DNA of 10,284 bases from Alphaproteobacteria bacterium (lineage in GTDB: Bacteria; Pseudomonadota; Alphaproteobacteria; UBA2136; UBA6156), in the NCBI GenBank assembly GCA_020249005.1, contig JADCGN010000008.1, positions 1 through 10,284 of the forward strand, written 5' to 3'. A model generated the notes under the pieces. The model searched no databases and had not been told where the DNA came from. It saw only the letters and a program-made list of their open reading frames with translations. Shown here piece after piece: positions 1 through 5,737 of this stretch. Position 1 is the stretch's first letter. Each line of letters opens with the position of its first letter. The translations under genes and the position numbers were made by a program.

Positions 1-336
1 GCCACCGGCCAGCGCGACGAGCACACCGAATGGCATCGCCTGGTGATGTTCGGCAAGCAGGCCGAAATTGCCGAAAAATTCCTGAAAAAGGGTAAGAGCG
101 TGTTCGTGGAAGGGCGCATCCAAAGCCGCAAGTGGACCGATAAGGAAAACCAAGAGCGCACGCAGTATGAAATTGTGGTGGATAACTTCACCATGCTGGG
201 CGGCCCGCGCGACGGCGACAGCGGCGGCAGCTACGGCGACAGCCAACCGCGCCAAAGCAGCATGGCCCCCACCCCCAGTGTAGCGCCGAAAAAGATCTCC
301 GCCGAAGCCCCCTTCGACGACGAAATCCCATTCTAG
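1..336 (+). CDS. ssb: Single-stranded DNA-binding protein SSB (5' end cut off by the window)
   Basis: SSB coats single-stranded DNA during replication, repair and recombination and recruits partner proteins through its acidic C-terminal tip. The frame is open from the first base, so the N-terminal part lies outside the window; 111 residues are visible. The remaining OB-fold carries TEWHR (residues 10-14 of the visible part), a KGKSVFVEGR strand and a RKWTD motif, all typical of bacterial SSB. A Gly/Ser/Gln/Pro-rich disordered linker follows, and the protein ends in DDEIPF, the partner-binding tip nearly identical to the classical DDDIPF. There is no terminator-like hairpin after the stop. A strong promoter starts only 11 bases later, so ssb transcripts may run into the next gene. 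The identification is secure; only the N-terminus is unseen. Confidence 0.97.
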   Translation, partial: ATGQRDEHTEWHRLVMFGKQAEIAEKFLKKGKSVFVEGRIQSRKWTDKENQERTQYEIVVDNFTMLGGPRDGDSGGSYGDSQPRQSSMAPTPSVAPKKISAEAPFDDEIPF

Positions 337-346
337 TATACAAAAC

Positions 347-375
347 TTGACATTCGCATGATCTAAGGGTACAAT
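347..375 (+). promoter_or_regulatory. Near-consensus sigma70-type promoter upstream of the 445-819 gene
   Basis: A perfect -35 box TTGACA (347-352) is followed by a 17-base spacer and a -10 box TACAAT (370-375) that matches TATAAT in five of six positions. Transcription would start near 382, giving a leader of roughly 63 bases before the ATG at 445. The promoter starts 11 bases after the ssb stop codon. It is the clearest promoter in the window and serves a gene of unknown function, which suggests that gene is well expressed. Confidence 0.8.
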
Positions 376-402
376 CCCCCACTTTGTTTCGTTGCGTTTC
401 TG

Positions 403-433
403 CGTTCGTCCCAGGAGTCTTCTCTCACGAACG
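403..433 (+). repeat. Leader hairpin with a Shine-Dalgarno-like loop
   Basis: CGTTCGT (403-409) and ACGAACG (427-433) are perfect 7-base inverted repeats in the leader of the gene at 445. The 17-base loop contains AGGAG (413-417). This is the best Shine-Dalgarno match in the leader but lies 27 bases before the ATG, too far for normal spacing; the only nearby alternative is a weak GGAA at 433-436. The fold could affect translation, or the match could be chance. No T-run follows, so it is not a terminator. Confidence 0.4.
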
Positions 434-444
434 GAACCCTCGCG

Positions 445-819
445 ATGACGGCTACGGCAAAAAAGTCGCCACAAACCACCCAACATACCCAAAAGCTTCG
501 TCGAGCCGCCCGGGCCATCGATGCCCTGTGCGGTGTCCCGGGGCAGCCCGACGTTCGGGCGTTGCCCACCGCCAAAGCTTTTAAGGCGGCACTCTTACCC
601 GCCCTCAAGGCCCACGGTTTTGCCCCCGTGGTACGGTTCCAACCCGCGCTGGTGGCCGAACGCCCAGGGATCGTCGCCCGTTACCAATGCAGCGACGACG
701 GCGAAACCCTGCGGGTTGACCTGCTGCACGATGGCCGCGAAGGCTGGGTGCTGCGCAGCTGGAACCAGCAAGAAAGCCGGGGGTTAGACCTGCGGGATTT
801 CCTGCCCACCGCCGCGTAA
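445..819 (+). CDS. Unrecognised 124-residue protein
   Basis: I do not recognise a family. The protein starts with a polar, basic stretch (Lys6, Lys7, Lys17, Arg19, Arg20), followed by an Ala-rich segment likely to be helical (about 18-58). The second half looks like short beta strands: PVVRFQ (61-66), GIVARYQC (75-82), LRVDLLHD (89-96) and EGWVLRSW (99-106). It ends in a conserved-looking GLDLRDFLP. There is no signal peptide or membrane segment, so a small soluble cytoplasmic protein is likely. The ATG at 445 is the first plausible start in this frame. Support for it being real comes from the near-consensus promoter upstream and the hairpin terminator just downstream, which make it a self-contained single-gene unit. 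Function cannot be given from sequence alone. Confidence 0.7.
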   Translation: MTATAKKSPQTTQHTQKLRRAARAIDALCGVPGQPDVRALPTAKAFKAALLPALKAHGFAPVVRFQPALVAERPGIVARYQCSDDGETLRVDLLHDGREGWVLRSWNQQESRGLDLRDFLPTAA

Positions 820-845
820 CCGCCCGCCTCTACTTTACGGAAACT

Positions 846-869
846 GCCCCCCTTCTGCCGAAGGGGGGC
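846..869. terminator. Hairpin between convergent genes, probable bidirectional terminator
   Basis: GCCCCCCTTC (846-855) pairs perfectly with GAAGGGGGGC (860-869) around a TGCC tetraloop, giving a very stable 10-bp stem. It sits in the 57-base gap between the convergent 445-819 gene and the PGK-like gene. The tails are weak: CGCCTTGCTTA on the plus side and AGTTTCCG on the minus side, with no long T-run. Its position and strength favour a shared terminator or 3'-end stabiliser. Confidence 0.7.
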
Positions 870-876
870 GCCTTGC

Positions 877-2136
877 TTAGGGTTTGGCTGGCCGGGCCAC
901 GGCCTGTACGCCCGGCAGCGAATGGCTGGTGAGCGCCTGCTGCAAGGCGCCCCCACCGGTAGAAAGCGCAATCCCGGCCGCCGCCAACGGCGCGGCCAGG
1001 CCGCCGGCGGTCAGCGCCTGCAACAGCCCATTTCCCGCCAACAACACCACGCCCGGCTGGCGCCGCTGCCGCGCCAACAGCGCCTTGGCCAGCGCTTCCA
1101 ACCCGGCCCGAAAGGCCGCTTGCTGCCACACTCCCACACTGCCGAACCACAACACGCTGGGGGTGTCCTGCAGAATCCTTTCCCACACCGCCACGGTTTG
1201 CGGGCCCAAATCCTGCGCGGTTTCATTCGGTTCCAGCTGGTGGGGTTTGCGCACGCCCGCCACCAACCCCGGGGTGGCGCGGTCGGCCACCACAAAGTCG
1301 CGCGGCAGATGCACCCGGCACCCCAGCACGCCGGCTTCCGCCAACAGGCTGCGCGCGCTTTCCACCGCACCGAATTCGATCAGGCTTTGGCGCAGGTGCA
1401 GATCCTTCGCCGCCAAAAAGGTCTGCCCCACCACGCCGCCCAGCAGCAAAATTTCCGCCTTGGCCGTGCCGCTTAAGCAATGCTGCAGCAGCTCCAATTT
1501 CGGCAGCACCGCATTGCCGCCCACCAGCATTGCCCGCGGCGCGGGTGCGGTGCGCCACTGTTCCAGCCAGCGCAACTCCTGCACAAACTGCCGCCCCAAC
1601 GCGGTTGGCAGCAAGGCCGCCAAGCCGTTGGTGCTGGCCTGCGTGCGGTGGGCGCAGGCAAAGGCGTCATTCACCAACATTTCACCCACCTGGGCCAACT
1701 GGGCCACAAACGGGGCCTGGTTCAATTGCTCGCCCAAATGGAAGCGGGTGTTTTCCAGCATCACCGCCGCGCCGGGCGCCAGGTCGGCCATGGCTTGCTG
1801 AGCCACGCGGCCAATGCAATCGGGCACAAAGCCAATCGGCTGACCCACCAGTGGACTGAGGGCCGCAGCCAACGGCGCGGTGGAAAGGCTTGGCACCACG
1901 CGCCCTTGCGGGCGGCCGCGGTGGGTGAGAATCCCCACCCGGGCACCGCGTTCCAGCAACCATTGCAGCGTGGGCAAGCTCGCTTCCAGGCGGTGGGGGA
2001 TGGCGCTGGCGCCTTCGGCTGCGCCGCCGTCGTTGAAATCCACCCGCAGCAGCACGCGTCTGCCGCGCACCTCCAGGTGTTCCAGCGTGGGCAGGTGCGT
2101 GAGAGGAATTGCTTGCATCTTGTTGCGCAGTACCAT
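877..2136 (-). CDS. Phosphoglycerate kinase-like protein with altered catalytic residues
   Basis: PGK transfers phosphate between 1,3-bisphosphoglycerate and ADP in glycolysis. This 419-residue protein spans the whole family. Substrate-site motifs are kept: RVDFN (31-35), HRLEA (48-52), THRGRP (71-76), ENTRFH (128-133), NDAF (156-159) with AHRTQAS (162-168), and STGGGA (392-397). The nucleotide half is changed. The usual GGAKV is GGNAV (206-210), so the catalytic lysine is Ala209, although the second lysine (Lys213) remains. The usual WNGPMGVFE is WFGSVGVWQ (330-338). The GGGDT loop that binds Mg-nucleotide is AGNGL (367-371), with no aspartate. The protein may be a non-enzymatic or altered-activity paralogue. 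The start is uncertain: an AAGG lies only 1 base before the ATG at 2136, while an internal ATG at 2118 fits family length slightly better. Pgk identity is firm; activity is doubtful. Confidence 0.88.
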   Translation of the reverse strand: MVLRNKMQAIPLTHLPTLEHLEVRGRRVLLRVDFNDGGAAEGASAIPHRLEASLPTLQWLLERGARVGILTHRGRPQGRVVPSLSTAPLAAALSPLVGQPIGFVPDCIGRVAQQAMADLAPGAAVMLENTRFHLGEQLNQAPFVAQLAQVGEMLVNDAFACAHRTQASTNGLAALLPTALGRQFVQELRWLEQWRTAPAPRAMLVGGNAVLPKLELLQHCLSGTAKAEILLLGGVVGQTFLAAKDLHLRQSLIEFGAVESARSLLAEAGVLGCRVHLPRDFVVADRATPGLVAGVRKPHQLEPNETAQDLGPQTVAVWERILQDTPSVLWFGSVGVWQQAAFRAGLEALAKALLARQRRQPGVVLLAGNGLLQALTAGGLAAPLAAAGIALSTGGGALQQALTSHSLPGVQAVARPAKP

Positions 2137-2163
2137 ACCTTAATTCAAGAAATCCACAACCAC

Positions 2164-2170
2164 GGGAGGG
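2164..2170 (+). promoter_or_regulatory. Ribosome binding site fixing the start at 2181
   Basis: GGGAGGG lies 10 bases before the ATG at 2181. It is the clear Shine-Dalgarno sequence in this 44-base divergent gap and decides for the ATG at 2181 over the longer in-frame TTG at 2109, which would lie inside the divergent PGK-like gene. Confidence 0.65.
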
Positions 2171-2180
2171 CCACTTTTCC

Positions 2181-2468
2181 ATGACCACCCCCCTGTTACC
2201 CCATGCCTTGCGGGCCGCGCTGCCCGCCGCCTTGCCCGACCAACGCACCGCCGAACGATTGTTGGATATTGTCGACCAACTGGCGCGCGCGCTGCAGCAA
2301 CCGCGCCCAGCGCCAAACCCTGCCGCCCCGCCCGACCAACTGCTGGCGCTGCAAACCGAAAACGCCCAACTGAAAGCCCGCCAAGCCGCCGCCAAGGCGC
2401 GCCTGGAAGCGCTGCTGGTGAAAATTCAGACCATGCCCGCCGACACCCCCGAAAGCCACGCCGCATGA
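2181..2468 (+). CDS. Small coiled-coil protein encoded upstream of zapA
   Basis: This is a 95-residue soluble protein. An N-terminal helical part (about 10-40, with TAERLLDIVDQLARAL) is followed by a Pro/Ala-rich linker (about 42-55). A heptad-like helix follows (about 57-87, LLALQTENAQLKARQAAAKA), consistent with a coiled coil, and then a short disordered tail. Small coiled-coil genes directly upstream of zapA are common in Proteobacteria and are often annotated as ZapB-like or as uncharacterised coiled-coil proteins. Its stop overlaps the zapA start by 4 bases, so the two are probably translationally coupled. A role in division-ring assembly is an inference from the neighbour and the fold, not from a recognised motif. 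Confidence 0.8.
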   Translation: MTTPLLPHALRAALPAALPDQRTAERLLDIVDQLARALQQPRPAPNPAAPPDQLLALQTENAQLKARQAAAKARLEALLVKIQTMPADTPESHAA

Positions 2469-2758
2469 CCCGCCCCCTGCCCGTGGATGTGATGATTGGC
2501 GGCAAGACTTACCGCTTTGCCGCGCCGCCCGACCAAGTGGAACGGCTGCAGGCCATCGCCGCCCGCGTGGATGCGGTGTTGGGAGACATCAAAACCAACG
2601 AACCGCACGCCGACCGCGACCGCCAAACCATTCTCTGCTGCCTCACGCTGATGAGCGATCTGGCCGATGCCGAACGCAAACTGGATGACCAAGTGAGCGC
2701 GGTCACGCAATTCCACCGCATGCTGGCCGACCGCCTGCAGGGCCTCATCCCCGCTTAA
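2465..2758 (+). CDS. zapA: Cell division protein ZapA
   Basis: ZapA binds FtsZ and promotes bundling of its filaments at the division site. The 97-residue protein has the family layout: a short N-terminal beta region (VDVMIGGKTYRF, residues 7-18), a helix containing VERLQAIAARVDAVL, and a long C-terminal helix (about 47-95) for dimer and tetramer formation. The DRQTILCCLTLMSDLADAE stretch corresponds to the characteristic family segment. It overlaps the preceding coiled-coil gene by 4 bases (ATGA) and lies 12 bases before the cyclo-ligase gene. The zapA and cyclo-ligase pairing is widely conserved in Proteobacteria. Confidence 0.92.
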   Translation: MTRPLPVDVMIGGKTYRFAAPPDQVERLQAIAARVDAVLGDIKTNEPHADRDRQTILCCLTLMSDLADAERKLDDQVSAVTQFHRMLADRLQGLIPA

Positions 2759-2770
2759 GTTGCCGCCCCG

Positions 2771-3406
2771 ATGGCTGCCCGCGACGCTGTGACCAAGGCC
2801 GCGCTGCGCCAAGCTTTGCGCCACCGCCGCAGCGTGATTCCTTATGACTTGCGCAGCACCACGCAGTGGAAAGTCATCAACCACCTGCGCAGCCTGATTG
2901 CCGACCTGGCCCCCACCGTGGTGGCGCTATACGCGGCTCAGGACGGCGAAATTAATCTGGAACCGCTGGCGCAGGAATTGTGGCGCGACGGCCAAACCGT
3001 GGCCCTGCCCCGCGTGGTGGCGCGCGGCCTGCCGCTGGCGTTCAACATCTGGCCCCCGGCCGGGCGGTTGGAGGCCGATGCGTTGGGCCTGGCTACCGCC
3101 ACGGGGCCGGAAATTCTGCCCGCATTGGTGGTGGTGCCGATGCTGGGCTACAGCCCCAGCGGCCACCGCCTGGGCTATGGCGGTGGCTATTACGACCGCA
3201 CCTTAGCCAGCTTCAAACATCCCTGCCGCAGTGTGGGGGTATGCTACACCGAACTGGAACTGCCCGCCGACTTTGCCCCCGAACCCCACGACGTGCGGCT
3301 GGATTTCATCGTCACCGGCAAAGGCGTGCTGGTGCCGCCACCCCGCCCCACCCAACCTGCCGCGCGTACCGCCAAAGCGGTGGCCAAGCGCCGCCGGAAG
3401 CCGTAA
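2771..3406 (+). CDS. 5-formyltetrahydrofolate cyclo-ligase
   Basis: The enzyme converts 5-formyl-THF to 5,10-methenyl-THF using ATP, returning a storage folate to one-carbon metabolism in the cytoplasm. Of its 211 residues, the signature is LGYSPSGHRLGYGGGYYDR at 125-143, matching the family's G-x-RLGYGGGYYDR nucleotide and substrate loop. The N-terminal helix with KAALRQALRHRR (9-20) is the usual family opening, and the PHDVRLDFIVT segment (172-182) matches the conserved C-terminal strand. A Pro/Ala/Lys/Arg-rich tail (about 189-211, ending KRRRKP) extends past the core and is probably disordered. The gene is the third in a tight operon, 12 bases after zapA and 10 bases before the ABC ATPase. 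In E. coli the orthologue is fau/ygfA. Confidence 0.94.
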   Translation: MAARDAVTKAALRQALRHRRSVIPYDLRSTTQWKVINHLRSLIADLAPTVVALYAAQDGEINLEPLAQELWRDGQTVALPRVVARGLPLAFNIWPPAGRLEADALGLATATGPEILPALVVVPMLGYSPSGHRLGYGGGYYDRTLASFKHPCRSVGVCYTELELPADFAPEPHDVRLDFIVTGKGVLVPPPRPTQPAARTAKAVAKRRRKP

Positions 3407-3416
3407 CATCAGCGCT

Positions 3417-5006
3417 ATGAGCACCCCGCTGCTGACCGTTGCAAACCTACAGGTGGAAGCCGGGGCCACCGCGTTGGTGAAGGGGGTTTCCTTCAGCCTG
3501 CAGCGCGGCCAAACCCTGGCGTTGGTGGGCGAAAGCGGCAGCGGCAAAACGCTTTCTGCACTCAGCATCATGGGGTTGTTGCCCGAGGGGTTAACCCACA
3601 CCGCCACCACCCTGCGTCTGGCCGAGCACGACCTGCTGGCCCTGCCCGCCGCCGGGCTGCGCCGCCTGCGTGGCAAGCGGATGGCGATGATTTTTCAAGA
3701 ACCCGCCACGGCGCTGAACCCGGTGATGACCTGCGGCGCCCAAGTGGCCGAAATGTTCCAGATCCATACGCCGGAGCTTGGCCGCGCCGTCCGCCAGGCC
3801 AAGGTGCTTGACCTGTTGCGGCAGGTGCAACTGCCCAACCCGGAACGGATCGCCCGCAGCTATCCGCACGAAATTTCCGGCGGCCAGCGCCAACGGGTGA
3901 TGATTGCCATGGCGCTGGCGCACACCCCCGATTTGCTGATTGCCGACGAACCCACCACCGCGCTCGACGTCACGGTGCAGGCGGAAATCCTGGCCCTGGT
4001 GAAAGACTTGCAGCAGCGGCTCGGCATGGCAATGCTGTGGATTACGCACGACTTTGGCGTGGTGCGCGAACTGGCCGACCACGTGGTGGTGCTGCAGCAC
4101 GGCCGTGTGGTGGAGCAAGGCCCGGCCAAGGCGGTGTTGAACAAGCCCAAGGCCGCCTACACCAAGCAGCTGCTGGCGGCCACCTTGCAGCTAAACGCCA
4201 AACCACCCGCCATGCCGAAGGCGGCCAAACCGCTGTTGGTGGCCGAACACTTGGGCCACACCTACCGCCGCCCGCCCTCCTGGTTTTGGCAGAGGGCCGA
4301 AGAATTGCGCGCCCTGGAAGAGGTTGCCTTCACGCTGCCGCAGGGCACCACCTTGGGCGTGGTGGGCGAAAGCGGCAGCGGCAAATCCACCCTGGCCCGC
4401 ATCCTCACCCGCTTGCAGCCCGCTGCTTCCGGCGGCCGGATTGCCTTCTTGGGGAATGATTTTTTAAGTCTCAAAGGGGAAGCACTGCGCCAAGCGCGGC
4501 GCGAGATGCAGATGGTGTTTCAAGACCCCGTCACCTCGCTCAACCCGGCCTTGGATATCTTCACCACGCTGACCGAACCCATCCGTGCCCACAACCTGTT
4601 GCCCCAAGCCCAGTGGCCCGCGCGGGTGGCGGACCTGCTGCAGCAGGTGGGGCTGCCGCCGGAAGCCGCGCAGCGCTACCCCCACCAGTTCAGCGGCGGC
4701 CAGCGCCAACGGATTGCCATCGCCCGTGCGCTGGCGCTGCAGCCCAAACTGATCATTGCCGACGAACCGGTCAGCGCGCTGGATGTGAGCATTCAGGCGC
4801 AGATTCTGGAACTCTTCCTCACGCTGCAACAAACCCTGGGCACCAGCTATGTGTTCATTAGCCACGACCTCCGCGTGGTCAGCCATTTAGCCCACCAGGT
4901 GCTGGTGCTGAAGGACGGCAAGGTGGCGGAATATGGCCCCACCGCCCAGGTGTTCGGCCAGCCCAAAGCCGCCTACACCAAGCAGCTGCTCAAGGCCGTG
5001 ATTTAA
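3417..5006 (+). CDS. Fused double ABC ATPase, oligopeptide/YejF type
   Basis: A 529-residue cytoplasmic protein with two complete ATPase domains in one chain, like YejF of peptide/microcin C importers or a DppD-DppF fusion. Domain 1 has Walker A GESGSGKT (38-45), Q-loop FQEP (93-96), signature ISGGQ (153-157), Walker B LLIADEP (173-179) and switch His211. Domain 2 has GESGSGKS (317-324), FQDP (368-371), FSGGQ (425-429), LIIADEP (445-451) and His483. Both halves keep all catalytic residues, so both should hydrolyse ATP. Each half ends in the same PKAAYTKQLL element, typical of the oligopeptide-ATPase C-terminal region. The ATG at 3417 was chosen because MSTPLLTVANL matches the family start; the frame is open upstream to 3231 inside the cyclo-ligase gene. 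No permease or binding-protein gene lies in the window. Its stop overlaps the convergent MoCF gene by 4 bases. Confidence 0.93.
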   Translation: MSTPLLTVANLQVEAGATALVKGVSFSLQRGQTLALVGESGSGKTLSALSIMGLLPEGLTHTATTLRLAEHDLLALPAAGLRRLRGKRMAMIFQEPATALNPVMTCGAQVAEMFQIHTPELGRAVRQAKVLDLLRQVQLPNPERIARSYPHEISGGQRQRVMIAMALAHTPDLLIADEPTTALDVTVQAEILALVKDLQQRLGMAMLWITHDFGVVRELADHVVVLQHGRVVEQGPAKAVLNKPKAAYTKQLLAATLQLNAKPPAMPKAAKPLLVAEHLGHTYRRPPSWFWQRAEELRALEEVAFTLPQGTTLGVVGESGSGKSTLARILTRLQPAASGGRIAFLGNDFLSLKGEALRQARREMQMVFQDPVTSLNPALDIFTTLTEPIRAHNLLPQAQWPARVADLLQQVGLPPEAAQRYPHQFSGGQRQRIAIARALALQPKLIIADEPVSALDVSIQAQILELFLTLQQTLGTSYVFISHDLRVVSHLAHQVLVLKDGKVAEYGPTAQVFGQPKAAYTKQLLKAVI

Positions 5007-5737
5007 CCGCGCACATCCAGCCCCGCTTCCGCCACCAGGGCTTGCACCGCGGCAAAGCTGGCTTCCACCTCGCCCGCCTCGGCGCCGCGGCACACCAACG
5101 CGGTGCCGGGGCGGCCATCCACCCGGTAGGGGTAGCTGCCGATATCCACCGTGGGGAAGCGGCTCTGCAGCGCGCCCAAGCGCTCGGCGATTTGGCTTTC
5201 CATGCCCCACACATCCAGCTGGCGGGTGTGCAGCGGGGTGCCGGTTTGCAGCAGCGGCAAGGTGGCCTCAAACATCAGCTGCATGATGCGCGGTTGCCCG
5301 GCCAGAATCGCCACGTTTTCCATCAAGCAACTGGGGGCAAAGCTTTCGCCGTGCGGCACGATGCGCGCGCCGGCGGGGTAGTCGGCCATCCGCAGCGCCG
5401 CGGGGGTCACGCGGCTGCCGTAATGGTCGCGTAGCTGTTGTTCAATTTGCAGATTGCGCTGCACCGCCACGCCAAACGCCTTGGCGATACTGGCGATGGT
5501 GATGTCGTCGTGGGTCGGGCCAATCCCGCCGGTGGTGAACACGTAGGTGTAAGCCTGGCGCAGCGCGTTCGCCGCCGCCACGATCGCCGCTTCATGATCG
5601 CACACCATGCGCACTTCAGCCACGTCCAGTCCCACGTCGGCGCCGCGGCGGCAAATGTAGTTCACGTTCACGTCGGCAATCCGGCCGCTCAGCACTTCGT
5701 TGCCGATCACCAGCACAGCGGCAGTGGGGTTCGTCAT
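5003..5737 (-). CDS. Stand-alone MoCF / CinA N-terminal domain protein
   Basis: This 244-residue protein matches the molybdopterin-binding-like (MoCF) domain found at the N-terminus of CinA, without CinA's C-terminal deamidase domain. It begins VLVIGNEVLSGRIADVN (8-24), and the family's phosphate-binding loop appears as TTGGIGPTHDD (68-78). AGARIVPHGES and PRIMQLMFE correspond to further conserved segments. In CinA this domain is linked to ADP-ribose pyrophosphatase activity; for short stand-alone homologues the substrate is uncertain. Such single-domain genes often sit near sfsA and map in Alphaproteobacteria, as here. Its ATG overlaps the stop of the upstream exonuclease gene by 4 bases, so the two are co-transcribed and probably coupled. 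There is no space for a terminator, because its stop codon lies inside the stop of the convergent ABC gene. Confidence 0.9.
   Translation of the reverse strand: MTNPTAAVLVIGNEVLSGRIADVNVNYICRRGADVGLDVAEVRMVCDHEAAIVAAANALRQAYTYVFTTGGIGPTHDDITIASIAKAFGVAVQRNLQIEQQLRDHYGSRVTPAALRMADYPAGARIVPHGESFAPSCLMENVAILAGQPRIMQLMFEATLPLLQTGTPLHTRQLDVWGMESQIAERLGALQSRFPTVDIGSYPYRVDGRPGTALVCRGAEAGEVEASFAAVQALVAEAGLDVRG

Noticed and set aside
2109..2136. Possible promoter TTGCTT-16-TACCAT for the coiled-coil/zapA operon
   Set aside because: Only three of six bases match at -35 and four of six at -10; it falls inside the PGK-like start region and is too weak to call.
2109..2180. In-frame TTG extension of the coiled-coil gene
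   Set aside because: It would overlap the divergent PGK-like gene; the GGGAGGG 10 bases before the ATG at 2181 marks the real start.
884..2184. Long plus-strand open frames (884-1801, 922-1476, 1480-2184) opposite the PGK-like gene
   Set aside because: They are antisense to a gene with conserved PGK motifs over its full length, have low-complexity Ala/Arg/His/Gln-rich translations with no family motif, and are expected by chance in G+C-rich DNA.
3231..3416. N-terminal extension of the ABC ATPase back to 3231
   Set aside because: It lies inside the cyclo-ligase gene in another frame, its translation is low-complexity, and the ATPase family starts at the ATG at 3417.
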